Assembly: GCA_913063035.1 (NCBI GenBank)
Contig: CAJXYS010000004.1
Location: forward strand, 1 to 64,000
Direction of reading: 5' to 3'
Origin: an uncultured Maritimibacter sp.
Lineage (GTDB): Bacteria; Pseudomonadota; Alphaproteobacteria; Rhodobacterales; Rhodobacteraceae
Length of the DNA stretch: 64,000 nucleotides
Numbering within the stretch: the stretch's first letter is position 1; every line of letters starts with the position of its first letter. The notes below the pieces were generated by a model. That model was not told the DNA's origin and searched no databases. It was given only the letters and a program-made list of their open reading frames with translations. A program made the position numbers and the translations under genes. Positions 55,543 through 64,000 of this stretch are shown here, in pieces.

Positions 55543-56001
55543 GTGACCGCGCTTTCGATCCGGCGAAACGCACCCTTCGACCTTGCCCCGCTGGCCCGGC
55601 TTCTGAGCGACCGGGCAGAGCTGGCACTGGTCAACCCGAACGCCAAGCATCCCTTCGACCCGCTCGAATGGCAGGAGAAATGGCTGAACGAGGCCGATGA
55701 CGCGTCCTTCTACCTTGTGGACGGGTCCGGGCATGAGCTGGGGTTCTTCGCGCTGCGCGTGGGTGTCGGCCCCGAGGTCCGGCACCTGACCTATGTCTAT
55801 GTCGACCCGGCCGCGCGCGGCGGTGCCGGCGCGCAGATGGCCGCGCTGGTCGAAGAGGCCGCGCGGGGGCTCGGCGCGCTCTCGATCACCCTGAAGGTGG
55901 AGGCCGCGAACGCCAGGGCGCTGAACGCCTATCTGGCCGCGGGATACGAGGCGCTCGCGCGGCGCGGCGGCATGGTCACGATGCGGCGCGACCTCGGCTG
56001 A
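55543..56001 (+). CDS. GNAT-family N-acetyltransferase
   Basis: Acetyltransferase of 152 residues with a GNAT fold. The acetyl-CoA-binding loop is in VYVDPAARGGAGAQMAALV (R/Q-x-x-G-x-G/A), preceded by strand HLTYVYVDP and followed by LKVEAANARALNAYLAAGYEAL. It starts with GTG at 55543 with GGGAGA upstream. The substrate is unknown. It is divergent from the surface-protein gene and converges on the glycosyltransferase cluster after 189 nt in which I see no clear terminator. Confidence 0.85.
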   Translation: MTALSIRRNAPFDLAPLARLLSDRAELALVNPNAKHPFDPLEWQEKWLNEADDASFYLVDGSGHELGFFALRVGVGPEVRHLTYVYVDPAARGGAGAQMAALVEEAARGLGALSITLKVEAANARALNAYLAAGYEALARRGGMVTMRRDLG

Positions 56002-56190
56002 ACGGCCGGGCACGGTCACGATCCGCGGCGCGCTCGCAGCGGCTGCGGACGATCCGCCTTTACAGCAGCCGGCCCAACGCGCACCCTAGCCGCGTCCCCG
56101 TTCGGTTTCGAGTGCCCGAGTTCCCGCGTGCCACAGCCCCCCTTGCCCCCCGCGCCGCAAACCCGGCCCAAACGCTGCCGCGCCGCCGGT

Positions 56191-57927
56191 CTACCAGTGG
56201 TTCTCCAGCAGGAAGGCCCGTTCCTCGCGGTAGAAGGGGATCTCCTTCAGGGCCTCGATCATCGCGGCATGGCGCCTGCAGGCGTCTTCGTGAAGCGCCA
56301 TCAGCCGACCGTCGGCGGCGTAGCGCGCATACTGCGCGCGAAAGAGCGGGTCGGCCCGGTCGAAGGAAATCTCGCGCTCCGCGTGGTGGTTGCGCAGCCG
56401 CCAGTACCGACGCGAGACGCGATGCCGCGGCCGGACCACGTCCCCGCGATGATGTTTCATCAGGTAGGAATCGAGCGCGCGGAGCGCGAAATGGTCGAGC
56501 ACGGCCAGATCATAGGTGCCGCGGCAATCATGCCCGTTGCGCCGGGCGTCCTCGGTGAAATGCGCCACCCGCGCACCGGAGCCGTCCAGCCAGAGGACCG
56601 GGTCAGCGCCGGTCGCGACATCGGGGCGATGGTTGCGGATCGCCTGCACCCGCGGCCCCAGCCGGGTGATCGATTTCACCCCCCGATGCGCCTTGCGCCG
56701 GCGCGGCGCCAGCGTCTGGTGACCGGGGAACTGGTCGCGCACGAAACCCGGCGCAAAGCGCGCGCGGCCGTTGCTGCCGTGGTTCAGTTCCGTCAGGCTC
56801 AGCACGTCGAAGCGTCCCGTCGCCGCGAAGAGGTCGCAGAGCCGTCCCGCGCCGACCCGGATGTTGATGAACTCGTCGACGTCCATCGAGACGAAGAAAT
56901 CCGCCGCGCGGAACGCCGGCAGCCCCTGGGCGAAGGCCAGCGCCGCCGCCTGGAACCCCGTGCCCCCCGCCACCGCGGCCGGGTTCGGCAGATGCATCAC
57001 CTCGCCCATCTCGTGCAGCCGGTCGAGAAGTTCGAGCGTGCCGTCGCTGCAATGATTGGTGAAGACGACCACGTCGGTCACCCCGATGGCCCTGTGCCAG
57101 GCGAGCCATTCGAGGATGTAGGGGCCTTCGTCCTTCATGCAGGTCGCGATCATCACCCGGGGCTCGGCGATCGGCCAGCTCCGGTAACCGCGGACCGGCA
57201 TGGTGCTGGTTTCGGGATGCAGCGGCGCGATCCGACGATCCGGCGCGGCCCGGACGAAATGGCGGACGCTGGTCTCGCGGTTGCGCGGCAGGGCGAGGAA
57301 ACCCGCCGCCTCGAGCCCATCGTGGATCGCCTCGACGCCCGCGGCGCCATAGACGCGCGGGTGCAGCTCGAGCACGATCTCGCGTATTCCGGCAAGATCG
57401 GCGCCGGCCAGCAGCGCGCGCTCGGCGCCCTCGATATCGCAGGCCAGGACGCTCGGCCGGAACTCTGCCAGCAGCGTATCGAAATCGACGGCCGGCACGT
57501 CGAGCACCTCGTGCGTGCCGCGCGGCTCGCCTGCGGTGGAGGAAGCCCAGAAACTCTCGTGCCGGAAAAACCCGACGCGCGCATCGCCGCCGCGCGTGAC
57601 GGCGGCGGCGCGGATCGCGACCCCGGCGACGCCGTTCAGACGGTGGGTCTCGGCGATGAGCGGGATCAGGGCGGGATCGGCCTCGACGGTCATCACGGCC
57701 CCGACCCCGTTCACCGTCGCCGCCACCGTCGACAAGAGCCCGATCCCGCCGCCGAGTTCCAGGACCCGGTCGCCCGGGCGGATCGCGGCGCGCAGCGCCC
57801 GCGCCTCGCCGGCCTCGTAGCGCCCCTTGCGCAGGGACTGTTCGATGCGCCCGGTCACGATCCCGGGGATGATCGGGATCCGGACGCCCTGAACCTCGAT
57901 AACCTCGTCGTAACTCAGATCCACCAT
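56191..57927 (-). CDS. FkbM-type methyltransferase-glycosyltransferase fusion
   Basis: Two-domain protein of 578 residues. Residues about 1-245 are a FkbM-type SAM methyltransferase (RPGDRVLELGGGIGLLSTVAA, TVEADPALIPLIAETH, VLACDIEGAERALL). Residues about 255-578 are a family-2-like glycosyltransferase of the PF13704 type (VMIATCMKDEGPYILEWLAW, FTNHCSDGTLELLDRL, VSMDVDEFINIRVGAG). The ATG at 57927 begins conserved sequence; the open frame further upstream is Arg-rich and not credible. It would transfer and methylate a sugar on a surface glycan or protein. It is divergent from a protein with the reverse domain order. Confidence 0.88.
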   Translation of the reverse strand: MVDLSYDEVIEVQGVRIPIIPGIVTGRIEQSLRKGRYEAGEARALRAAIRPGDRVLELGGGIGLLSTVAATVNGVGAVMTVEADPALIPLIAETHRLNGVAGVAIRAAAVTRGGDARVGFFRHESFWASSTAGEPRGTHEVLDVPAVDFDTLLAEFRPSVLACDIEGAERALLAGADLAGIREIVLELHPRVYGAAGVEAIHDGLEAAGFLALPRNRETSVRHFVRAAPDRRIAPLHPETSTMPVRGYRSWPIAEPRVMIATCMKDEGPYILEWLAWHRAIGVTDVVVFTNHCSDGTLELLDRLHEMGEVMHLPNPAAVAGGTGFQAAALAFAQGLPAFRAADFFVSMDVDEFINIRVGAGRLCDLFAATGRFDVLSLTELNHGSNGRARFAPGFVRDQFPGHQTLAPRRRKAHRGVKSITRLGPRVQAIRNHRPDVATGADPVLWLDGSGARVAHFTEDARRNGHDCRGTYDLAVLDHFALRALDSYLMKHHRGDVVRPRHRVSRRYWRLRNHHAEREISFDRADPLFRAQYARYAADGRLMALHEDACRRHAAMIEALKEIPFYREERAFLLENHW

Positions 57928-58103
57928 GCAGACCCACTCACACGCGACACCACGCACCGGCCATGCACCCAGACTAACGCCCACCGCGGGAAAATCCATT
58001 TGTTTCCAGCATGCACGCCACCGCCTTTCATCTTGCTGAACGCGGCCCGCCTTGCATCCGGCACCCGGCCCCGCGCCGCCGACCCGCGGCACGGGGCGGC
58101 GGC

Positions 58104-59726
58104 ATGAGCGCCCGCGATCCATCCCTGCTGGTCATCGCGACCATGAAGAACGAGGCGCCCTATCTGCTGGAATGGCTCGCCTATCACCGCGCGATCGGCT
58201 TTACCGCGTTCCTGATCTACACGAACGACTGCACCGACGGCACCGACCTGCTGCTCGACCGGCTGGCGCAGCGGGGGCTTGTCACCCATGTGCGCAACAG
58301 GGTGCTGCGCCGCGGGCCGCAGAAATCGGCGCTCAAATATGCCCTGGCGCATGATCTCTACGCGCGGGCCGACTGGGTCTTCGTCTGTGACGCCGACGAG
58401 TTCCTGAACATCCGCACCGGCGCGGGCCGGGTCGCTGACCTGATCGCGCACTATCCCGACGCGGACGCGATTCCCGTGACCTGGCGGCTCTTCTCGAATA
58501 ACGGTCTTGCCGACCTGCCCACGGGCCTTTTGACCGAACTGCTGACCGATGCCGAGCCCGAGCGCCTCGGGGCCGGGGATCGGGCCCGGTTCGTCAAGAC
58601 CCTGTTTCGGCCGGCACAAGACATCGAACGGCTCGGCGTGCATGCCCCGATCTACGCACCGGACGCCAGGCATGACATCCGGTGGGGATGCACGGAGCGT
58701 GCTGCAAATCCGACCGCCGATCCGCGGCGATCACGTGCCTTCCCAGGCTACGCCACTGCCCAGGTCAATCACTATGCGGTCCGCACCGTGGATGCGTTCC
58801 TCCTTAAACGAGAGCGCGGGAACGCGAACCACGTGGGCGACACGCTCGGTCTGGCCTATTGGCAGCGCTGGTGCCGCGGCGGCGTCCGGGACACCTCGAT
58901 CCAGCGCCACGCGCCGGCGCTGCATGCCGGGCTTTCGGCCCTGCGGGCCGATCCGCTGACCACGGCGCTGGAGGCTGCCGCCCGGGACATCCACCGGGAT
59001 CGCCTGGCCGCGTTGCTGGCCGATCCTGACTACCGGGTGTTGCGCGCCGCCCTGACCGGCGCGGAAGACACCGTGCCGGCGCCTGCACCGGCGACACGCG
59101 CGGCGCCCGGTCTCGACGAAATCCGCGCCGACACGGCCCGGCGCACCCGCGCGCCGAAACGCCTCGCGCTGCGCCAGAAGATGCTGGACGAGGTCATGCC
59201 CAAGGGCGGGCGCTGCGCCGAGATCGGCGTCTGGGAAGGCCGTTTCTCGGCCGAGATCCTGCATTTCACCCGCCCTCGTGAACTGGTGATGGTCGATCCC
59301 TGGGACCTGCTGGCCGCCACGCCGGACGACACGCTGACCCACGCCCGCCAGGCCGACGCCGAGGCCATGCGCGCCATGCACGCCCAGGTGCAGCGGCTCT
59401 ACGGCGCCCGGGCCGACTGCACGATCCGGCGCGGCTTCTCGACCGAGATCCTGGCCGGCTACCCGGACCATTACTTCGACTGGGTCTATATCGACGGCAA
59501 CCACCGCTACGACTTCGTGAAGGCGGATCTCGAGCTGGCGTTCCGCAAGGTCCGCCCCGGGGGCATCGTGGCCGGCGACGATCTCTTCTGGAAGCGCGAG
59601 GGCCGGCTCCATGTCCGCGAGGCGGTCTGCGACGTGCTCGAGGCCCGCGACAAGCGTGACGCCTTCAGCCGCCGCGGGCAGCAATACATCATCAAGGTGG
59701 CGCAGCCGCCCGGCAGCATTGGCTGA
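58104..59726 (+). CDS. Glycosyltransferase-methyltransferase fusion
   Basis: Two-domain protein of 540 residues with the opposite order. The N-terminal PF13704-type glycosyltransferase has LLVIATMKNEAPYLLEWLAY, YTNDCTDGTDLLLDRL and FVCDADEFLNIRTGAG. After a Pro/Ala linker near residue 330, a class I SAM methyltransferase (Methyltransf_24-like) shows GGRCAEIGVWEGRFSAEIL, VMVDPWDLL, WVYIDGNHRYDFVKADLELA and PGGIVAGDDLFW. The ATG at 58104 follows GGGGCGGCGGC, a weak site. It is separated by 176 nt from the divergent methyltransferase-glycosyltransferase gene. Confidence 0.88.
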   Translation: MSARDPSLLVIATMKNEAPYLLEWLAYHRAIGFTAFLIYTNDCTDGTDLLLDRLAQRGLVTHVRNRVLRRGPQKSALKYALAHDLYARADWVFVCDADEFLNIRTGAGRVADLIAHYPDADAIPVTWRLFSNNGLADLPTGLLTELLTDAEPERLGAGDRARFVKTLFRPAQDIERLGVHAPIYAPDARHDIRWGCTERAANPTADPRRSRAFPGYATAQVNHYAVRTVDAFLLKRERGNANHVGDTLGLAYWQRWCRGGVRDTSIQRHAPALHAGLSALRADPLTTALEAAARDIHRDRLAALLADPDYRVLRAALTGAEDTVPAPAPATRAAPGLDEIRADTARRTRAPKRLALRQKMLDEVMPKGGRCAEIGVWEGRFSAEILHFTRPRELVMVDPWDLLAATPDDTLTHARQADAEAMRAMHAQVQRLYGARADCTIRRGFSTEILAGYPDHYFDWVYIDGNHRYDFVKADLELAFRKVRPGGIVAGDDLFWKREGRLHVREAVCDVLEARDKRDAFSRRGQQYIIKVAQPPGSIG

Positions 59727-59763
59727 GCGGGACATTTCCGCCACCAGGACGCGCCGGGGCGCA

Positions 59764-60384
59764 TCAATAGCTCTTGAAGAACGTCGCGAGGAAGCGGCCG
59801 AGTTGCTGCCGCGGCAGGCCCATGGGCTCAATGGTGAACTTCGCCATGCGCCCCCGGGTTGCCACCGGCTCCAGAAAATCAAGAACACCCGCGTGCCGCG
59901 GCCGAACGGTTCTCAGCTCGTCGCGGGGGTTCATGAAATCGTCGAAGAGAAGCACTACCGGCCTTTGCGTCATCACCAGCGTCGTCAGGGTGCAAGCCAT
60001 GCGGAACAACCCGTCCACCAGCACGAGATCGGGCTGTCGGAAATCCTCGCGTTCCCAGACCGAGACCGGATAGCGCCAGTAGTCCTTCCAGCGCGCGGGC
60101 CTCTTGTGGCGCCCCCACCGGCCGGTGGCGCCCAGGTCGACGCGGTGCAGGGCCACTGACGAGCGGGTCCGCTCCGAAGCCGTGATATAGGCTTCCACGC
60201 CGTCGGCCCAGCGGGCATCGCTTTCCACGCTAAAGATCGCCCGGCCCGGCAATTCCGAGGCAAGCATCGTCGATCCGCCGGACCCGTATTCGAGGATGAC
60301 AAACGCGGCCATGTAATGGCTGCGCACCCACCCCGCCACCTCTTCGGGGAAGGTCAGGGCCCGGCGTTCGGTCGGTCCGGGCAT
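59764..60384 (-). CDS. Small SAM-methyltransferase-like protein
   Basis: Protein of 206 residues. VILEYGSGGSTMLASELPG and FSVESDARWADGVEAYI look like the SAM-binding motifs I and II, and LVLVDGLFRMACTLTTL with VVLLFDDFMNP resembles the later strands. It lacks a clear catalytic signature. The start is the ATG at 60384; the same frame stays open upstream through the next gene but is only an overprint. It lies 44 nt downstream of the large glycosyltransferase gene, probably in one operon, and converges on the glycosyltransferase-methyltransferase gene. Confidence 0.75.
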   Translation of the reverse strand: MPGPTERRALTFPEEVAGWVRSHYMAAFVILEYGSGGSTMLASELPGRAIFSVESDARWADGVEAYITASERTRSSVALHRVDLGATGRWGRHKRPARWKDYWRYPVSVWEREDFRQPDLVLVDGLFRMACTLTTLVMTQRPVVLLFDDFMNPRDELRTVRPRHAGVLDFLEPVATRGRMAKFTIEPMGLPRQQLGRFLATFFKSY

Positions 60385-60428
60385 GGGGCACCTCCGTGGA
60401 TCGTGCGGCGACGGCGCGCGCCGCGCGC

Positions 60429-62756
60429 TCAATGCACCTGCCCGTCTTCGGGCGGGTCGACGGTGAAGAAGAAATCGGCGGGCAGGTCTTCGTCGATCAG
60501 GGCGTCGGGCACGCTGTCCGGGCCGCGCAGGAAGACGTTCGCCCCGAAATGCGGCAGCATCCGCGAGAGCCGGCGCATGCGCCGGCCCGTCAGGGCGGCG
60601 TGAAGCGCGGCGAAGTCGGGCCGGGCCAGCAGCGCGGCGATGCGCGCACGGTGGCGGGCCACCACCTCGGCCTGCATCGCGGCGATCTCGGGATCGGAGA
60701 GCAACCCGGCCACGGCGCGGTCGAGCGCGGGCAGCATCCGCTGGATCGACCGATCCTCGACGGTGTTGTGGTTCATGCGGAACCAGTAGGCCAGCCCCTG
60801 GTCGCGGGCGGTGTGGTTCACGCGGCCCCGGTCGCGCTTCACGAGGAACGACTCGGCCGAGCGCACGGCGTAGTGGTTCAGCGTGGCCAGCTCGTAGCCG
60901 TAGGTGTGCAGGGTCGAACGCCAGGCATGGCGGTAGGCGCTGCGCGGCATCGGGCGCCCGGAGCCGTTCACCCAGCGGACATGATCCAGCATCTCGGGGT
61001 TCAGCCCCTTGGGACGATGCACCCCCAGTTTCCGGAACAACCCCGCGTTCCGGTAGAGCGTCTTGAACCCCCAGGCCTGGTGGGGCTTGCGGGTGAGCGG
61101 CGCGGCACAGCGGGTGAATTGCCGCGTCAGGAAGCCCTCGCGGAAGCGCGCGATATCCGCGTTGCCGAACAGCCGCCAGGTCAGCGAGACCAGCGTCGCA
61201 TCGCCGATCGCGGCGAAGAGATCCGCCAGGTGACCCGCGCCGGCATGGATGTTGATGAACTCGTCGACGTCCAGGGTCATCAGCCAGTCCGCCGCCCGGA
61301 CCACCGGCTCGGTCTCGGCCGCCGCGAAGGCCGCGTGCTGGGGCTTCTGCCCCTGCCCGGCATCGAAGGGATTGACGCGGTGGGTCACCAGCCCCTTGCG
61401 CTCCAGCAGATCGAGGAACCTGTCGGTGCCGTCGGTGCAGTCGTTGGAATAGACCAGCACGTCGGTGACCCCGATCATGCGGTGATAGGCGAGCCATTCG
61501 AGGATGAAGGGGCCCTCGTTCTTCATCGCCGTCACGATGGTGACCCGCGGCGGCCGATCCGCAGGCAGCGCCGCGAGCGCGCGGGTCTCCGGGCGCGGCG
61601 GCCGCATCGGCGCGGCCCCGAGAACATCGCACGCGAAGTCGACGGCGGCGGCATCCTCGACCAGGCTGGCACGCGGCACGATCCGGCCCGTCGGGACACC
61701 CGGATGGCGGAGCGCCATGAACCTGTAGAGCCGCGGCCGCGGCTCCGCCGCGGGCGCCGCGCCCAGGATACGGTGCGGGCGCCACAGGCTGTCGGCGGCG
61801 ATCCGGTCCGGCGCGCAGCACCAGCGCGCAAAGCCGGTCCCGATGTCGAAGGGACGGCAGACATGGTCGCCGGGCCCCGCCGGGCGGTTGCCCTTGACGG
61901 CCCAGGGATAAAGGCGCTGGCCGGCCAGCCGCACGACGCCCGAGGCGGCGCGCCGGGCGGCGGCGAACACGCCCCCAGCGACGGGCGCGACATAGTCCGA
62001 CGGGTCCAGGTGGCAGACCGCGCCGGCCCCGGACAGGAAGCGGTGCCGGGCAAGCTCCAGCAACACCCCGTCGGCCAGGGGCGCGCGCCACGGGTCGGGC
62101 GCGGGCCGCCCCCCGCGCGCCTGGCCCGGCGCGTCGGGCGCGCAATAGGGATGGCCGGCCGCCGGCAGGTCGCGCCGGCCGACGGCCACGGGTATGTCCA
62201 CCACCACGATCTGCGCCGGCGCCCCGCCGGACCATGCCGCCGCCGCAAGGCGATCCGGCAGATCCGCCATCTGCCCCCCGGGCCCGAGCCGGTTCAGCAA
62301 CAACGCCGCCTCCGCCCCGTGCCGGGCCGCGTGATAGGCGAGCCAGTCGGCGACCTGTTGGGGATCCTCGCCGTTCAGGATCGCGAAGAGGCAGTCCGTC
62401 CCGGCCAGGAGGCCCGGCTCGGCCGGCACGGGATGCAGGGTGAGCGCGCCCCCCGCCGCGGTCAGCAGCGTGATCCGGCGCCCGGCGGCGGCGGTCGGCC
62501 GGAACGCCAGCACGCGCCCGCCATCGCCCCGGATCGCCCGCGTGCCCACCAGCGCCCAGGGGCTGTCGGCGGCCGGGCGAAGGTCGTCCCGGCCAACCCC
62601 GGCCGCCCCGAAGACGCGCAGGGTCTCGCCGGACCGCACGGCATCGAGGCAGGTCACCCCGCCCAGCGTGACCGGCGCCAGGCGGCGGTGCAGGATCGCG
62701 GGCCGGGCGGCGGGGCGGTTCCGGCGCGGGCTCTCGGGGGTACGGGGTTCGGACAT
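60429..62756 (-). CDS. Large glycosyltransferase with duplicated GT domain
   Basis: Protein of 775 residues. The C-terminal half (from about residue 405) is a complete PF13704-type glycosyltransferase: VTIVTAMKNEGPFILEWLAY, YSNDCTDGTDRFLDLL, LMTLDVDEFINIHAGAG, TLNHYAVRSAESFLVKRDRG. The N-terminal half echoes it in degenerate form: LFAILNGEDPQQVADWLAYH, HRFLSGAGAVCHLDPSDYV (at the DxDEF position) and RLAGQRLYPWAVKGNRP. I infer an inactive duplicated domain. The ATG at 62756 is chosen; a GTG lies 6 nt upstream at 62762. Confidence 0.85.
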   Translation of the reverse strand: MSEPRTPESPRRNRPAARPAILHRRLAPVTLGGVTCLDAVRSGETLRVFGAAGVGRDDLRPAADSPWALVGTRAIRGDGGRVLAFRPTAAAGRRITLLTAAGGALTLHPVPAEPGLLAGTDCLFAILNGEDPQQVADWLAYHAARHGAEAALLLNRLGPGGQMADLPDRLAAAAWSGGAPAQIVVVDIPVAVGRRDLPAAGHPYCAPDAPGQARGGRPAPDPWRAPLADGVLLELARHRFLSGAGAVCHLDPSDYVAPVAGGVFAAARRAASGVVRLAGQRLYPWAVKGNRPAGPGDHVCRPFDIGTGFARWCCAPDRIAADSLWRPHRILGAAPAAEPRPRLYRFMALRHPGVPTGRIVPRASLVEDAAAVDFACDVLGAAPMRPPRPETRALAALPADRPPRVTIVTAMKNEGPFILEWLAYHRMIGVTDVLVYSNDCTDGTDRFLDLLERKGLVTHRVNPFDAGQGQKPQHAAFAAAETEPVVRAADWLMTLDVDEFINIHAGAGHLADLFAAIGDATLVSLTWRLFGNADIARFREGFLTRQFTRCAAPLTRKPHQAWGFKTLYRNAGLFRKLGVHRPKGLNPEMLDHVRWVNGSGRPMPRSAYRHAWRSTLHTYGYELATLNHYAVRSAESFLVKRDRGRVNHTARDQGLAYWFRMNHNTVEDRSIQRMLPALDRAVAGLLSDPEIAAMQAEVVARHRARIAALLARPDFAALHAALTGRRMRRLSRMLPHFGANVFLRGPDSVPDALIDEDLPADFFFTVDPPEDGQVH

Positions 62757-62832
62757 ATACACGTCTTCGGGTCACACACTGCGGGGCAGCTTACCCGTCA
62801 GACGTTAACCGTCCAAGAGGCCACGCCGCATC

Positions 62833-62883
62833 CGGGCCGGCGCCCCGTCCCCCGGCGCCGCCCCGAGATCGCGCGCCGGCCCG
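62833..62883 (-). terminator. Long inverted repeat after the aminotransferase gene
   Basis: Perfect 11-bp arms at 62833-62843 (CGGGCCGGCGC) and 62873-62883 (GCGCCGGCCCG) with a 29-nt GC-rich loop that can itself pair. It begins immediately after the aminotransferase stop on the minus-strand transcript and precedes the glycosyltransferase start by about 77 nt. Likely separates the two units, although no U-run is present. Confidence 0.55.
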
Positions 62884-62884
62884 T

Positions 62885-64000
62885 CTATGCCGCGAAGACG
62901 CGGGTCAGCGCCCCGTCGATCGCGTCGGTCAGGCGGTCGATGTCGTCGGCCGTCGCGATCAGCGCCGGCGACAGGCAAAGCGTGTTGTTGAAGCCCGGCA
63001 CCGACCGGTTGGTGGCCCCGATGATCACGCCCTGCGCCATGCAGTCCGCGACGACGGCCTGGACCATCTTCTCGGGCGCGGGCTCCTTGGTGGTGCGGTC
63101 GGCGACCAGCTCGGCCCCGGCAAAGAGCCCCTTGCCCCGCACGTCGCCCACCACCGCGTGCTTGTCCTTGAGCGCCTCGAGGTTGTCCATCAGCCGCGCG
63201 CCCATCGCCTGGGTGTTCCCGAGCAGGCCCTCCTCCTCGATGATGGCCATGTTCTCGATCGCGGCGGCGGGTCCGGCCGTGCAGCCCCCGAAGGTGGAGA
63301 TATCGCGGAAATAATCCATCGGATCGTCCGGGTCGGCCTTGAACATGTCGAAGACCTTTTCGGTCGTCACCATGCAGGCGATGGCGGCATAGCCCGAGGC
63401 CACGCCCTTGGCCATGGTCACGAAATCCGGCTCGATGCCGTAATGCTGGTAGCCGAACCAGGTGCCGGTCCGGCCGACGCCGCAGACCACCTCGTCGATA
63501 TGGAGCAGCACGTCGTATTTGCGGCAGATCTCCTGGACGCGCTGCCAGTAGCCCTCGGGCGGGGTGATGACGCCGCCCCCCGCCGTCACCGGCTCGAGGC
63601 AGAGCGCCCCCACCGTGTCGGGGCCTTCGCGCAGGATCACCTCCTCGATGGCGTCGGCGGCGCGCTCGCCGTAATTCTCCGTCTCCCACTGGGCGCGGTA
63701 TTCGAGGCAGTGCGGCACCTCGACGAAGCCGGGCGCGAAGGGGCCGTACTGGGCGTTGCGCTCCTGCTGGCCGCCGGCCGACATCGCCGCCAGCGTCGAG
63801 CCGTGGTAGTCGCGTTCGCGGTAGAGGATCTTGTGCTTGCGCCCGCCGTAGCGCTTGTGCGCGATCTGGCGAACCATCTTGAAGGCCTTCTCGTTCGCCT
63901 CGGAGCCGGAGTTCGTGTAATAGACCCGGCTCATGCCCGGCATCTTGTCGATCAACATGTCGGCGAACCGCGCCCCCGGGACCGACCCCATGGAATTGGC
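62885..64000 (-). CDS. tpa: Taurine-pyruvate aminotransferase (partial, 5' end outside window)
   Basis: Class III PLP aminotransferase, C-terminal 371 residues visible. The frame continues past 64000, so the ATG at 63991 is internal. Family marks: VYYTNSGSEANEKAFKMVRQ (cofactor phosphate loop), YRERDYHGSTLAA, LEPVTAGGGVITPPEGYW, LLHIDEVVCGVGRTG (PLP Asp) and TMAKGVASGYAAIA with the Schiff-base Lys. The sequence agrees closely, from memory, with (hypo)taurine-pyruvate aminotransferases of Paracoccus and relatives, which give sulfoacetaldehyde and alanine. No other taurine gene is in view, so another omega-amine donor cannot be excluded. Confidence 0.8.
   Translation of the reverse strand, partial: ANSMGSVPGARFADMLIDKMPGMSRVYYTNSGSEANEKAFKMVRQIAHKRYGGRKHKILYRERDYHGSTLAAMSAGGQQERNAQYGPFAPGFVEVPHCLEYRAQWETENYGERAADAIEEVILREGPDTVGALCLEPVTAGGGVITPPEGYWQRVQEICRKYDVLLHIDEVVCGVGRTGTWFGYQHYGIEPDFVTMAKGVASGYAAIACMVTTEKVFDMFKADPDDPMDYFRDISTFGGCTAGPAAAIENMAIIEEEGLLGNTQAMGARLMDNLEALKDKHAVVGDVRGKGLFAGAELVADRTTKEPAPEKMVQAVVADCMAQGVIIGATNRSVPGFNNTLCLSPALIATADDIDRLTDAIDGALTRVFAA

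Noticed and set aside
55226..55546. A 106-codon frame in the gap before the GNAT gene
   Set aside because: Pro/Arg-rich with no ribosome site or motif, overlapping the surface-protein promoter region.
56002..56190. Terminator between the GNAT and methyltransferase-glycosyltransferase genes
   Set aside because: Only a small symmetric GCAGC-G-GCTGC and a direct repeat of CGATCCGC are seen; neither makes a convincing hairpin with a U-run.
60385..62775. Upstream extension of the small methyltransferase-like frame through the large glycosyltransferase gene
   Set aside because: It overprints a gene with intact glycosyltransferase motifs; conserved-looking sequence begins only at 60384.

Overview
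The window reads as chromosomal DNA of a high-GC alphaproteobacterium, most likely a member of the Rhodobacterales. The evidence is uniform GC-rich codon use throughout, an alpha-glucoside operon in the aglEFGAK order known from rhizobia and rhodobacters, and a taurine-pyruvate aminotransferase close, from memory, to the Paracoccus type. I see no rRNA, tRNA, CRISPR array, insertion sequence, prophage or integration site. The genes are densely packed, with many 1-8 nt overlaps inside operons.

Layout. (1) 1-9.5 kb: alpha-glucoside import and use. aglE, aglF, aglG, aglA and aglK lie on the minus strand, divergent from the LacI-type gene aglR, a GH1 beta-glucosidase gene and glk. (2) 9.5-14.1 kb: a universal-stress-like protein coupled to a Lon-like protease, divergent from an APC permease. 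(3) 14.1-18.4 kb: a MacAB-like exporter made of adaptor, double FtsX permease and ATPase. (4) 18.4-23.8 kb: a branched-chain-amino-acid-type (Liv) ABC importer operon ending in a hotdog thioesterase and a RidA protein. (5) 24.0-34.3 kb: tryptophan catabolism through kynurenine and anthranilate to 2-aminobenzoyl-CoA, then CoA-bound ring attack. An eight-gene operon is faced by a divergent kynurenine formamidase gene. (6) 34.3-37.6 kb: ackA, a MaoC-phosphotransacetylase fusion and a DUF2238 membrane protein. (7) 37.7-42.7 kb: a dabA-dabB inorganic-carbon uptake pair with a divergent LysR regulator. (8) 42.7-55.2 kb: an orphan hybrid histidine kinase, then a type I secretion cassette (adaptor, ABC ATPase, TolC-like protein, SapC-family protein) behind a 1500-residue Ig-repeat surface protein. 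(9) 55.5-62.8 kb: a GNAT acetyltransferase and four modular glycosyltransferase/methyltransferase genes. (10) 62.9 kb to the end: a partial taurine-pyruvate aminotransferase.

How the parts work together. The sugar block imports alpha-glucosides, hydrolyses them and phosphorylates the glucose. The tryptophan block is enzymatically coherent from tryptophan to 2-aminobenzoyl-CoA and its dearomatised product. The neighbouring importer, thioesterase and RidA are plausible partners, because the predicted intermediate is an enamine. The secretion cassette resembles the Campylobacter fetus sap locus, where sapC sits beside a type I exporter for the S-layer protein. The adjacent modular glycosyltransferases could decorate the cell surface, but that link is only positional.

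A recurring non-coding theme stands out. Three operons carry a strong GC-rich stem-loop just after the gene for the exported or periplasmic protein and before the membrane-machinery genes: 4490-4515 after aglE, 22613-22635 after the Liv-type binding protein, and 50636-50663 after the surface protein. I infer differential mRNA stability or partial termination that sets stoichiometry.
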